Shown: positions 54,112 through 62,901, counted from the first letter of the stretch. The stretch is DNA of 64,000 bases from Methylomonas albis (GCF_014850955.1 NZ_JACXSS010000001.1:1178001-1242000); one strand, 5' to 3'. Made by a program: numbers and translations. The notes: generated by a model not told the origin, from the sequence alone.

Positions 54112-54624
54112 GCTTAGTCACCGTAGTCGAACCATTGAACCTGCTTGGTAAGGTCTATCAGCAATTAGTCTGCCAAGTTGCCTGGGCGATTGCCAAACCC
54201 AGTATATTCGGCTTATTTCAACCTTATTGCCAGGTAGGAATGCTTGGCATAATGGTTATATTGAGTAGGAGTGGTTTATATAAACCAATAAATTTCAGTG
54301 AATGGCCGAAAAAGCCCAGCTGCTCAGAAGGCATTTAGGGTGGCCATAAGGTTTCGGGAGAAAATGGATAATTGCGGAAGATTCGCGTGATAAAGGTTAT
54401 ATGAGTCTTGCGATTTCAGGTTCGATGGTTTGCTCGCGACTCTGCGGCGATATTCAAGTATTTTGAACGAATGACAGTTGCTATGTGCTTGAGCGTTGCG
54501 GAAGCGCGTCGCTTCGACGTTTGGTTGGGCAAAATTTGCCTTTCATTTTGCGGTGGCACCGCGGGAGTGATCCGCCTTATCCGCTAGGAGCACCCTAGTG
54601 TAGGCAAAGCGGTATTAAGCGCAT
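54112..54624. other. intergenic region upstream of the efflux operon
   Basis: Besides the sigma54-like site at 54160-54176, this stretch contains a perfect 14-bp palindrome GGTTTATATAAACC (54272-54285) and CTAGGAGCACCCTAG (54585-54599). I see no credible gene; short frames here lack family features. The palindrome could be an operator for the efflux operon. Confidence 0.5.
54160..54176 (-). promoter_or_regulatory. sigma54-like -24/-12 promoter of the czcCBA-to-mprF run
   Basis: On the minus strand TTGGCAGACTAATTGCT matches TTGGCAC(G)-N4-TTGCW with GG and GC exactly 10 nt apart. The -12 element is about 50 nt upstream of the tolC-type ATG, leaving a leader of about 38 nt. Two positions of the -24 box deviate. 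Found by eye; chance matches are possible. Confidence 0.45.
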
Positions 54625-54651
54625 TAAAAAATGCCGCCAATCCTTGGCAGC
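54625..54651 (-). terminator. rho-independent terminator of the secreted repeat protein gene
   Basis: On the minus strand GCTGCCAA-gga-TTGGCGGC (one G-T pair) is followed by ATTTTTT, 16 nt after the stop of the 54667-55368 gene. Confidence 0.8.
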
Positions 54652-54666
54652 GAAGACAAAGAGATA

Positions 54667-55368
54667 TTACGGCAAGGTGCAAGTGCCGTTGCCGCCATCT
54701 CTAACGTAATAGTCGGTGGAAAGCGTGCCATTGGCTGCCGAGATTACGTTCAATCCCGCACCCAGAAACACAGGCACTGATTTTCGGGTGGTTCCGTTCA
54801 ATTGGGTTAGCGGCGTGCCGTTGATTGATACATTCAGTAGGTAGCTGCCATTATCGAACAGGTTGACGAAATGCTGAGTGTTACCGCTAGCCGGGTTTAA
54901 GGCGCAGCCTGGAGTGATGGTGGTATAGGATTTTCCACTAGCAGCGTATTCGAGGACGCCGTCAGCGCTGAAGGTGTTGCCTGAAGTATTGGGTAGATCG
55001 CAGAAGCCAGGTTGTACGGTGAAGGCATAGGTATCAGCTGTTCTACCGGACAGGGCGGCCACGAGAGAGTTATTGCCATCATAAAGCCAGACAGCGACAT
55101 CGGGTTGCGACGCGGTAACTTTGGCCACAGTTCCGCCATTGAGAGTAATCGTTGCCTTATCTTTTGACCTTGGGTTGAATAGGCCGGTTTGAACGGTTGC
55201 AGCTTGCAAGCCGGTGGCTGGATTTACGGCGCACTGCACCATAGAGGAGGCAAAGGTTTTTCCGCTTGAACCGATTTGAATGGTCGTTGCAGCCTCAACC
55301 CTAGGTATTGAAGATAAGACGGAGAGAATTGCCAATAGATTGATTGACAGCCTTTTTATGGTTTTCAT
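54667..55368 (-). CDS. secreted protein with two internal repeats, unknown function
   Basis: Exported protein of 233 aa with signal peptide (LSINLLAILSVLSSIPRVEAA). Two related halves are visible: SGKTFASSMVQCAVNPATGLQ and SGKSYTTITPGCALNPASGN, each followed by a strand-rich stretch (AATVQTGLFNPRSKDKATITLNG / TQHFVNLFDNGSYLLNVSINGTPLTQLNG). Each half has a conserved C-A-x-NPA-SG core and further Cys near the ends (GFCDLPN, NGTCTLP), consistent with a disulfide-stabilised beta fold. I recognise no family. Own terminator downstream, and separate from the efflux operon. Confidence 0.65.
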   Translation of the reverse strand: MKTIKRLSINLLAILSVLSSIPRVEAATTIQIGSSGKTFASSMVQCAVNPATGLQAATVQTGLFNPRSKDKATITLNGGTVAKVTASQPDVAVWLYDGNNSLVAALSGRTADTYAFTVQPGFCDLPNTSGNTFSADGVLEYAASGKSYTTITPGCALNPASGNTQHFVNLFDNGSYLLNVSINGTPLTQLNGTTRKSVPVFLGAGLNVISAANGTLSTDYYVRDGGNGTCTLP

Positions 55369-55506
55369 ATTCCAAATGCCTTTAGATTAATTAGAGCGGC
55401 CTAATTTACTATTCGGCGATGAATTGAATGTTAATTCCACATTAAGGTTAAGTTAAATAGCGCTTCCAAGCGAGTCTGCCGCATTCGAGGGAGTAGCTAA
55501 AATCAA

Positions 55507-55812
55507 TCACACAATTTCGAAGGAAAAAATGACAGCAATGACTGTCATCGACACTAATCCGACGATAAAAAGCACTTCCGCCCAGCGTTCCAAACCGACT
55601 GTTGATCGCTCCAGGCGAATCGATAAAAACGATAGCAGTGCACTGATGGTGAATAACAAACTGTCTACCGCCAGCGCCTTATCGATAAAGTAACTAACCA
55701 TATCGGCAGGCTGACTTTTGACGATGCTGATGACCATAATGCAGACACCTACCATTGTTGCCGAATTTGGCAGAATGTGATGGGAAAGGTCGTTGTTGGC
55801 GTTTTGTTTCAT
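55507..55812 (-). CDS. small three-TM membrane protein next to MgtA
   Basis: Protein of 101 aa with three hydrophobic segments (about residues 18-33, 45-65 and 82-100) and a hydrophilic N-terminus (MKQNANNDLSHHILPNSATM). Unknown family. It starts 26 nt after the mgtA stop, so it is probably co-transcribed; a small accessory subunit or stabiliser of the Mg2+ ATPase is conceivable but not shown. Confidence 0.65.
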   Translation of the reverse strand: MKQNANNDLSHHILPNSATMVGVCIMVISIVKSQPADMVSYFIDKALAVDSLLFTISALLSFLSIRLERSTVGLERWAEVLFIVGLVSMTVIAVIFSFEIV

Positions 55813-55838
55813 CGGGTGTTGATTAAAAAATAATGGGA

Positions 55839-58373
55839 TTATAGCTTTACATGGCGATAGAAAACCCGTTTGGCCAGCTCTGCGGTAAGAATGTAAAGCA
55901 GCACGATTAAACCTAGCCAGCCGGAAATGGCTAACGATAGGGGTTGGAAGCCGATCAACGGTGCCACGGGTGTGTAAGGTAGCGCGAGTGTGAGCCCTAC
56001 GATGCTGGCGGTGGTGAGCATCAATGGATTGCCCGGACGATTGCTGAACAATTGGTTTTGGCTGCGCACCACAAATACGATCAGCGCGGCGGAAATCACC
56101 GATTCGCTAAACCAGCCGGTGCGGAATTGCTCTACCGGCACCTGCAACCATAAGAGCAGGCCGAAGGTTAGATAGTCGAACACGGAGCTGATGATGCCGA
56201 AAGTCAGCATGAATTTGCGAATAAAGCCGATATTCCAGCGGTGCGGCTTGCTGAGCATTTCCGGGTCGACATTGTCCGAGGCAATGGTCATTTCCGGAAA
56301 GTCGGTCAGTAGATTGGTCAGCAAAATTTGCTTGGGTAATAGCGGCAGGAAGGGCAAAAACAGCGACGCGCCGGCCATGCTGAACATATTGCCAAAGTTG
56401 GCGCTGGTGGCCATGAACACGTACTTAAGGGTATTGGCGAAGGTGATGCGGCCTTCGCGAATACCACCCAGCAATACGCGCAGATCTTTTTCCAGCAACA
56501 CGATTTGTGCGGTTTGCTTAGCGACGTCGGCGGCGCTGTCCACCGAAATGCCCACATCCGCAGCATGTAGCGCCGAGACGTCGTTGATACCGTCGCCCAT
56601 GTAGCCGACAACAAAGCCCGCTTTCTTCAGCGCGATGATGATGCGCTCCTTCTGATTGGGTTCGATTTCGGCGAACAGATTGACCTGGGCGACCCGATGA
56701 ATCAAAGCTCTTTCGCTCATGCCGGCCAGATCGGTACCGGTCAGGATGGCCGATGTTGCCAGGCCCAATTGGCCCGCCACCGTTTCCGCTACCAAGCGGT
56801 TGTCGCCGGTAATAATTTTTAGCGTCACGCCTTGCTCGCGCAGCAGGCTGATGGTTGCCGCGCAATCGGCTTTTGGCGGGTCGAATAAGGTCAAAAAACC
56901 CAGGAAACGCAAGCCGGTTTCGTCGTCCTTGGCAAACTTGGTCTTACCGGGCATGGGTTTGTAAGCGACGCCCAGGGTTCTAAAGCCCTGGTGGCTATAG
57001 TCCCGGTAGCGTTGCTGAATGGCGTCTGCAGCGGTCGCGATGGGTTGCAGCTCGCCAGCGGCATTTTCCGCCGTGTCGCAAATTTCTAGGATATTGTTTA
57101 ACGCGCCTTTGCAGATCATCAAGGTTTCGCCTTGATCTTGCACCAGCATGCTGAGTCGCTTGCGATGGAAGTCGTACGGGATTTCGTCGAGTTTGCCGTC
57201 GTCGGCGACAGCAAAGGTTTTGAATTGGCGGATGGCCTGGTCGATGGGGTTGTTAAAGCCGGTTTCGAATACGGAATTAAGGTAAGCGTAACGCGCTACC
57301 TTGTCGCTGGTCTGGCCGCTAATATCCAACGTGTCTTTCAGCTGCACCGTGCCTTCGGTCAACGTGCCGGTCTTGTCGGAACACAATACGTTCATGCTGC
57401 CGAAGTTTTCGATAGCGGCCAGTTGTTTGACAATGACTTTTTGTTCGGCCATGCGTTTGGCGCCGTGTGCGAGATTGATGCTGATCACCGCCGGTAACAG
57501 TTGCGGGGTCAATCCAACCGCCAGTGCCAGCGCGAACAGAAACGAGTCCATGATCGGTTTGTCCAGATAGACGTTGACCGCAAAGATCATGATGACCAGA
57601 ATCAACGTGACTTCCATCAGTAGATAACCGAAACGGCGCACGCCGTGTTCGAATTCGGTTTCGGGTGGTTTTAGTTTGATGCGTTCGGAGAGTTTGCCGA
57701 ATTCGCTGTCCGGTCCGGTCGCCACCGCCAAGGCCGTGGCGCTGCCGCTTTGCACATGCGAGCCCATCCACAGACAGTTTTGGCGCTGGCTGAGGCCGGT
57801 GTTGATCGGTAATTCGGTGACATATTTTTCCGCAGGGTAACTTTCGCCGGTAAGTATGGCTTCGTCGACGAACAGATTGTCGGAACTTAGCAGCCGGCAG
57901 TCGGCTGGAATTACGTCACCGGCCCGCAACTGCACGATGTCGCCGGGGACGATTTGTTCGGCGGGCAATTCTTGCAAGGCCCCGTCGCGTAACACCTCGA
58001 CCCTGATTTGCACCATCGCCAGCAACTTGTGCACCGCGTCGGCGGCGCCTTTCTCCTGCCAAAAGCCCAATAGCGCGCTCATCAGAATGATGCACAGGAT
58101 GATGATCGCATCCAGTTTGTCGTGCAGGTAAAACGACAGGCCGGTGGCAAATAGCAGGATCAGAATGATAGAACTTTTGAATTGCCCAAAAAATAAGCTT
58201 ACGGCGCCGGGTGGTTTGTGATTTTGCGCGCGGTTATCGCCATAGCGTTTTAGGCGCGATGCCGCTTCTTGCCGGGACAGACCCTGTTCATTAGCTTGCA
58301 ACTGCTGGAATAGCTCTTGGACAGAGTCATGCCAAAAGGGTTTTGACTGTTTGGGAGCGAGATTGATTGGCAT
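55839..58373 (-). CDS. mgtA: Mg2+-importing P-type ATPase
   Basis: P3B-type ATPase of 844 aa. The actuator TGES motif is in ILTGESYPAEKY, the phosphorylation site in CSDKTGTLTEG, the nucleotide domain in EIPYDFHRKRLSMLV, the hinge in GYMGDGINDVSALHAADVGISVDSA, and MgtA-typical NFGNMFSMAGASLFLPFLPLLPKQILLTNLLTDFPEM in the C-terminal membrane part. It imports Mg2+ (or Ni2+) under Mg2+ limitation. It lies 125 nt after the carbonic anhydrase gene; no Mg2+ riboswitch was recognised in that gap. Confidence 0.92.
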   Translation of the reverse strand: MPINLAPKQSKPFWHDSVQELFQQLQANEQGLSRQEAASRLKRYGDNRAQNHKPPGAVSLFFGQFKSSIILILLFATGLSFYLHDKLDAIIILCIILMSALLGFWQEKGAADAVHKLLAMVQIRVEVLRDGALQELPAEQIVPGDIVQLRAGDVIPADCRLLSSDNLFVDEAILTGESYPAEKYVTELPINTGLSQRQNCLWMGSHVQSGSATALAVATGPDSEFGKLSERIKLKPPETEFEHGVRRFGYLLMEVTLILVIMIFAVNVYLDKPIMDSFLFALALAVGLTPQLLPAVISINLAHGAKRMAEQKVIVKQLAAIENFGSMNVLCSDKTGTLTEGTVQLKDTLDISGQTSDKVARYAYLNSVFETGFNNPIDQAIRQFKTFAVADDGKLDEIPYDFHRKRLSMLVQDQGETLMICKGALNNILEICDTAENAAGELQPIATAADAIQQRYRDYSHQGFRTLGVAYKPMPGKTKFAKDDETGLRFLGFLTLFDPPKADCAATISLLREQGVTLKIITGDNRLVAETVAGQLGLATSAILTGTDLAGMSERALIHRVAQVNLFAEIEPNQKERIIIALKKAGFVVGYMGDGINDVSALHAADVGISVDSAADVAKQTAQIVLLEKDLRVLLGGIREGRITFANTLKYVFMATSANFGNMFSMAGASLFLPFLPLLPKQILLTNLLTDFPEMTIASDNVDPEMLSKPHRWNIGFIRKFMLTFGIISSVFDYLTFGLLLWLQVPVEQFRTGWFSESVISAALIVFVVRSQNQLFSNRPGNPLMLTTASIVGLTLALPYTPVAPLIGFQPLSLAISGWLGLIVLLYILTAELAKRVFYRHVKL

Positions 58374-58498
58374 GCTTGGACCTCGGTTATTTTTGAGTGT
58401 TCGGCGGACTAGGCGTCTTGGATGTCTCGGGGAATTTGCCGGATTGGCGAGTTTTCAGGGCTATGTTGCCGGTAGCCTTGATTTTGGTCGCTATAAGA

Positions 58499-59284
58499 TC
58501 AATGCGCGTCCAATACTCGGCCATTTAGTTTTTGTTCGACACGGGCATTGTCATGGTAGAACTTGGCGTTGAAATCTCTTATTTGCTGTTCCGATACTTC
58601 CAGGGTGTCTTGCAGGATGAACCACTGCACACCTTCGCTGCAGGGCGGGGTGGTTAATGAGCCGGCATAGGTGTAGAAATGTTGAGTATTTTCCGGCAGT
58701 AAGCGCGCGGGGAGGATCATCGCGGGTGGATTGACGGTGTCTCCGATGTGGTTGGGCGATTGTTCAAGGATTGCCTGGAACGCCGGGTTATGGCCGCCGG
58801 CTTTGACCAATACACCCAGCACCGCCATCCGACCATCGGCCGTACCGTTGACAAAATGAATCTCCAGCGGATAGGCCACGCCGTTCAGTAAATGCTCGCT
58901 GGGCGCGTGAAAATGAAATTGCACCAAATCGTATTCGTTATTGCCAAAGTTCAAGGTGCCTTTTGTGGTGTTGGCTCTGATGGTATGGCCGTTGTTGGTT
59001 AGACTCAGCGGTATTTCCAGATAGTTGGGTTGCAGTTCATCTATCTTTTCAGCTTTAACGGCGCTAGCCGTTTCGATGTTCACCGGCGATTGCTTTTGGC
59101 CGATGCCGCATTCCGCGTAAGGAAAAGGTGGTCTGTAGAGTTGGTCTTTTAATTCGCCCCAGCTTTCTTGTTCCTCGTAAGTCCAGTGCGGATCGGCATG
59201 GCCGTCGGCTGCGAATGTCTCGGTAGGATGTAATACCTGACTGAAAACGGTCAAACAAACGATCAGCGTAAAGTTGTGGTTCAT
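58499..59284 (-). CDS. periplasmic alpha-carbonic anhydrase
   Basis: Zinc enzyme of 261 aa that interconverts CO2 and bicarbonate. Signal peptide (MNHNFTLIVCLTVFSQVLHPTETFA; an in-frame ATG at 59302 adds six residues). Alpha-class signatures: GIGQKQSPVNIET, the two zinc His in YDLVQFHFHAPSEHLLNG and the third in YPLEIHFVN, plus TYAGSLTTPPCSEGVQWFI. All residues needed for activity appear present. Export places it in the periplasm, where it could supply bicarbonate to the SulP transporter encoded in the same strand group. Confidence 0.95.
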   Translation of the reverse strand: MNHNFTLIVCLTVFSQVLHPTETFAADGHADPHWTYEEQESWGELKDQLYRPPFPYAECGIGQKQSPVNIETASAVKAEKIDELQPNYLEIPLSLTNNGHTIRANTTKGTLNFGNNEYDLVQFHFHAPSEHLLNGVAYPLEIHFVNGTADGRMAVLGVLVKAGGHNPAFQAILEQSPNHIGDTVNPPAMILPARLLPENTQHFYTYAGSLTTPPCSEGVQWFILQDTLEVSEQQIRDFNAKFYHDNARVEQKLNGRVLDAH

Positions 59285-59346
59285 ATCGCGATTAGAAGCC
59301 ATCGATTGTTAAGTAAATTAAAGGCCGGTCCAGCGTCGAAAGATGC

Positions 59347-59910
59347 TTAGCAAGTGTATCTGGGATCTTTACATTTTTCTAACAAGCTACGGCTCTTTCT
59401 AAATAACACATGGCAAGAGATACAGGTATTGGTGATAGTGTCTAATGTCGCTGGAATCGCCCGTAATTGGTTTTGGTCAGCCAAATCTTGCATTTGTACC
59501 GCACTGACGCGCAGTTTGTCCGCCAATGCGAGAAAGGTGGTTTGCTCGTCCTGTTTCAGATTGAGAGTGGGCAGGGTTTGCACAATTGATTTCTCGCTAG
59601 CCGCCAACTCCTGGGCAATCCTGGCGATTTCCGCTGATTTTAACTCGCGTTGCTCTCCCAAATTAATTTCGCTGCTTAGTTGGGCGTAAACCAGTTCGTT
59701 GATTTGCTGCATCACTTGCTGCAGGTGATTGTTTTGAATCGCATGCATGGCCGGTTCGCCGGTTTCCGGCGGCTCGGGGATTTTGGCGCTTTTCGTCAAG
59801 ACCGGGCGGGTGCCGGACGGTTGCTGCGCGACCTCCGGCTCCAGCCTTGATTCCGTGGAGCAAGCCATGAGATTGAAAATGATCATAAAAAAAATGATGA
59901 TGCGGCTCAT
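59347..59910 (-). CDS. cytochrome c'-like haem lipoprotein
   Basis: Lipoprotein of 187 aa. The start at 59910 gives MSRIIIFFMIIFNLMACST with lipobox LMAC; the open frame extends 69 nt upstream but would hide the signal. A helix-rich domain (about residues 70-180: LQQVMQQINELVYAQL ... AEIARIAQELAASE ... FLALADKLRVSAVQMQDLA) ends in TCISCHVLFRKSRSLLEK, a single CxxCH haem-binding motif on the last helix, followed by F-R, as in four-helix cytochrome c'/c556 proteins. It therefore probably holds one haem in the periplasm, bound to a membrane by lipid. Redox partner or gas ligand unknown. Confidence 0.75.
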   Translation of the reverse strand: MSRIIIFFMIIFNLMACSTESRLEPEVAQQPSGTRPVLTKSAKIPEPPETGEPAMHAIQNNHLQQVMQQINELVYAQLSSEINLGEQRELKSAEIARIAQELAASEKSIVQTLPTLNLKQDEQTTFLALADKLRVSAVQMQDLADQNQLRAIPATLDTITNTCISCHVLFRKSRSLLEKCKDPRYTC

Positions 59911-60040
59911 GTCAGTTGCCTGCTCAGAAATATTTGATTCTGCCGATTCAATTGAAGCTTCGGCATTTTGTGATGGCACAAACCAGTCTAGTTGTGGCGG
60001 AGATAACTGGGATTATTATATACGCTTGATAATTGTCGAA

Positions 60041-60760
60041 TTAGAAATTGACAAACACCGATGCCATGCCCAAATGCCGCATGGTAGCCGCGCTGTGATT
60101 GGCGTTTTCGACATATTGGTTCATATAACCCAGTTCGGTTCTAACATTTTTGTTGAAGCTCCAGCCAAAGCCGGCAAACGCCCGGTTTTGGTCAAAACCT
60201 GACTTGCCGCCAAAGGTGGTGGAATTGACCCGGTAAAAAGCTTCGTCCCAGGCGATTAGGCTCAAGCGTGGTTCGAACTCCAAAGGATGCATGAATTTGA
60301 TCATTTGGCGAGGGCGTTCACGCAACTGGTCGCCGTTCAGAAAGTTGGTTTCCCACATGGTGCGGAATGTAAAAGTGCCTATCTCCGTGGGCAACACGTA
60401 GCGAAACGCCGGCCAAATGTCTTGTTGGGAGACATAAGATTTGCCGATGTTTTGGGTAGGCAACCAGGTGTAACCGGCCCAGATTGTGGCGCGGTCGCTC
60501 AAGGAATAGCCCACGGCGGTGCGGACCATGCCTTGATACCAGTGGCTCCAGTCACGATCAAAACGCGACTGGCCTTCCACCCAGATGCGGCCATTTTTCA
60601 AGCTTGGATCGATGACGCTCATGCTGCCTTCGGCAACGGCTTGCAGCCAGGCCCCGGAGTCTTCTGTCAGATCGTCGGCCGATGCGGCGCATGAAATGGC
60701 TGTCAGCGATACCAAGGTAAGCAACTGCAGAAAAGAGAGTTTTTGAGTTAGCGGGTACAT
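60041..60760 (-). CDS. DUF2490 outer-membrane beta-barrel-like protein
   Basis: Exported protein of 239 aa with signal peptide (KLSFLQLLTLVSLTAISCAASADD). Alternating hydrophobic/aromatic strands (RIWVEGQSRFDRDWSHWYQGMVRTAVGYSL, IWAGYTWLPTQ, TFRTMWETNFL, ELGYMNQYVENAN) and a terminal Phe (MASVFVNF) indicate a beta-barrel. The pattern fits DUF2490, function unknown. It lies between SulP and the haem lipoprotein. Confidence 0.75.
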   Translation of the reverse strand: MYPLTQKLSFLQLLTLVSLTAISCAASADDLTEDSGAWLQAVAEGSMSVIDPSLKNGRIWVEGQSRFDRDWSHWYQGMVRTAVGYSLSDRATIWAGYTWLPTQNIGKSYVSQQDIWPAFRYVLPTEIGTFTFRTMWETNFLNGDQLRERPRQMIKFMHPLEFEPRLSLIAWDEAFYRVNSTTFGGKSGFDQNRAFAGFGWSFNKNVRTELGYMNQYVENANHSAATMRHLGMASVFVNF

Positions 60761-60888
60761 AAAGTTCCTCCGGATAAAAACTATGCGGCTATAGAACCAT
60801 CGCCATTTTGGTAGGGCGATGATCTGCTTTGGTTGTATGTTTTTTAGTGCAACGAATTAAAACAAGTTGCGACAGGCTGGCAGATTCG

Positions 60889-60912
60889 CCGCCGTCAATA
60901 ACCCTCGACGGC
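60889..60912 (-). terminator. hairpin downstream of the SulP gene
   Basis: CGCCGTC (60889-60895) and GACGGCG (60906-60912) make a perfect 7-bp stem shortly after the SulP stop; no strong T-run. Confidence 0.45.
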
Positions 60913-60928
60913 GGGAATTGCGTTTAAC

Positions 60929-62575
60929 TTAAAGAACGATTTTGCGTCTTGCCGCGAGATGGTGGTCCGAATAACTTTCGTGATCGTCCAAGCCGACAAT
61001 CTCGCAACGGCCGCCGGCATGGTTATATTCATCGGTAAAATGATGAATGAATTCCATCACCGTATGGTCGATCAACTCAGCTTCGGTAAGGTCGAAAAAC
61101 ACGGTTTTGCGTTCAGGAAAATCGGCCAGCAAGCTTTTCAGTGTGATGAAGTTGGAAAATACCGCCGCGCCGGATACCGCGATGTGGTAGGTGTCGGCAT
61201 TGGTTTTGTGTACATGAAAAGCCATCGAAAAAGCGTTACGCAGCTTCAGGCCGCGGCTGACATGAATCGCCAGTTCGGCCACGATGCCGATTGCCACGCC
61301 TATCAATAGGTCAGTCGCCAATACACCGAGGATGGTGATCACGAACACCGCGAAATTGTCGACGCCTACCGCCAAGGTTTTCGCAAACTCTTTAGGCGAG
61401 GCCAGTCGGAAGCCGGTAAAGACCAATAATGCCGCCAAAGCCGCCAACGGAATTTCATGGATCAGCTTGGGAAACAGCGCGACGAAGATAAGTAAAAATA
61501 CGCCGTGAAAGAAGTTGGACCAGCCGGTTTTCGCGCCGTTATTGACGTTAGCGGAGCTACGGACGATCTCGGCGATCATCGGTAAGCCGCCTATCATGCC
61601 GGAGACCAAATTGCCGATCCCAACCGCAGTCAAGTCGCGGTTGAGGTTGGAGTTGCGTTTGTACGGGTCAAGCTTATCGACCGCCGATGCGCTCAACAAA
61701 CTTTCCAGGCTGCCTACCAGCCATATCGTAATGACCGAAGTCCAGAACTCCACAGTGGCAATTTTGGAAAAGTCTGGAAAATAAAAGCCGGAGAGAAAGT
61801 TTTCCGGGACGGCCACCAAAAAGGCCGGCCCCACCGTAAATACGTGATGGGCTAATATCGGTTCATCCTGCAAGAACATGTATTCATGAATATGATCCAG
61901 GTCGAAATACTGACCCAGACCCAGGCCTATCAATACCACCAATAAGGGAGCTGGGATCATTTTTAAGGTGGGGTTTTTGATCATTGTCCAGATAATCAAC
62001 AATGCCAAGCCCAGTATGCCGATCAGGGTCACTTCCGGATTGAACTCCATGATGGAGTGCGGAATCTCGGCGATAGTGCCTAGCAGCGATTTGGCAGCCG
62101 GTTTCACGCCAAGCAGGGTATGAATTTGCTTGGCCATGATGATAATACCGATGGCTGCCAGCATGCCATGTACGACTGATGACGGGAAGAATGCGCTGAG
62201 TTTGCCGGCCTTGAAAACGCCCAGCAGCACTTGCAAGACGCTGGCAATCACAATGGCTGCTAGTGTGTATCGATAACCGGCCATCGCATCACCTTCGCCG
62301 AGCGCTTGCACCGCATCGACGATCACCACGATCAAGCCGGCCGCTGGGCCATTGATCGTGACAAATGAACCACTGATTCTGGAAACCACCACGCCGCCGA
62401 TAATGGCGGAGATGATGCCGGACATGGGCGGGAAGCCCGATGCCATGGCGATGCCGAGACACAGCGGCAAGGCAATCAAGAACACTAAAAAACCGGATAG
62501 CAGGTCGCTACGCCAGTTTTCAATTAAACCGGGTAGCCCGGTCTTGGGCAAGGTGGCCGAAGGTGATGTGGTCAT
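60929..62575 (-). CDS. SulP-family anion (probable bicarbonate) transporter with STAS domain
   Basis: Inner-membrane transporter of 548 aa (start at 62575, MTTSPSATLPKTGLPGLIENW, preferred over a frame extending 51 nt upstream). It has the SulP core with about 12-14 membrane segments (LLSGFLVFLIALPLCLGIAMASGFPPMSGIISAIIGG, SGSFVTINGPAAGLIVVI, GIGNLVSGMIGGLPMIAEIVRSSANVNNGAKTG) and a C-terminal STAS domain (FSNFITLKSLLADFPERKTVFFDLTEAELIDHTV). The family moves sulfate, bicarbonate and other anions, often with Na+ or H+. The carbonic anhydrase and dabA neighbours favour bicarbonate. Confidence 0.88.
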   Translation of the reverse strand: MTTSPSATLPKTGLPGLIENWRSDLLSGFLVFLIALPLCLGIAMASGFPPMSGIISAIIGGVVVSRISGSFVTINGPAAGLIVVIVDAVQALGEGDAMAGYRYTLAAIVIASVLQVLLGVFKAGKLSAFFPSSVVHGMLAAIGIIIMAKQIHTLLGVKPAAKSLLGTIAEIPHSIMEFNPEVTLIGILGLALLIIWTMIKNPTLKMIPAPLLVVLIGLGLGQYFDLDHIHEYMFLQDEPILAHHVFTVGPAFLVAVPENFLSGFYFPDFSKIATVEFWTSVITIWLVGSLESLLSASAVDKLDPYKRNSNLNRDLTAVGIGNLVSGMIGGLPMIAEIVRSSANVNNGAKTGWSNFFHGVFLLIFVALFPKLIHEIPLAALAALLVFTGFRLASPKEFAKTLAVGVDNFAVFVITILGVLATDLLIGVAIGIVAELAIHVSRGLKLRNAFSMAFHVHKTNADTYHIAVSGAAVFSNFITLKSLLADFPERKTVFFDLTEAELIDHTVMEFIHHFTDEYNHAGGRCEIVGLDDHESYSDHHLAARRKIVL

Positions 62576-62609
62576 GGTTTTTCTCAGAAGCCAAGGAAAA
62601 TCAATGTCC

Positions 62610-62626
62610 AGCGAGAAGCATGCCAA
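62610..62626 (-). promoter_or_regulatory. sigma54-like -24/-12 site upstream of the SulP gene
   Basis: On the minus strand TTGGCATGCTTCTCGCT has GG-N10-GC spacing and two deviations from consensus. It lies about 35 nt upstream of the SulP ATG. Weaker than the dabA site. Confidence 0.35.
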
Positions 62627-62822
62627 TTTTGCAAGAATCGCGTCAGTGCCGGCATATCAAGGCTTGTGGCAAGTGGTTAGTCGTAAAATTGCGGTGAATT
62701 TGGTTTGGTGAGTTGGTTGATTCGTCAGATTCAACCAGTTCAGTGGTTTATTTGCACCGGGATCGCTTGGCTTAGGCTGAGCGCAATCAGCTGGAAACCC
62801 GGATTTGGCGGCTTTTATGGAT
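62627..62822. other. central part of the divergent SulP-dabA intergenic region
   Basis: No gene is visible. The stretch lies between the two sigma54-like sites and would be the natural place for enhancer-type activator sites; I could not identify a clear symmetric binding motif. Confidence 0.4.
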
Positions 62823-62839
62823 TTGGCACGCGCTATGCA
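62823..62839 (+). promoter_or_regulatory. sigma54-like -24/-12 promoter of dabA
   Basis: TTGGCACGCGCTATGCA matches TTGGCACG-N4-TTGCA with a single mismatch and exact GG-N10-GC spacing, ending about 62 nt upstream of the dabA ATG. Confidence 0.55.
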
Positions 62840-62901
62840 ACATGAAGCATAAGAGGCTGTTTGCCTCAGCTTCTGTTTGTCTAGCGAGGTTTAAGTTACA
62901 G

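Noticed and set aside
54135-54338. 67-codon open frame upstream of the efflux operon
   Set aside because: No ribosome-binding site, no recognisable family and it overlaps the predicted promoter and palindrome.
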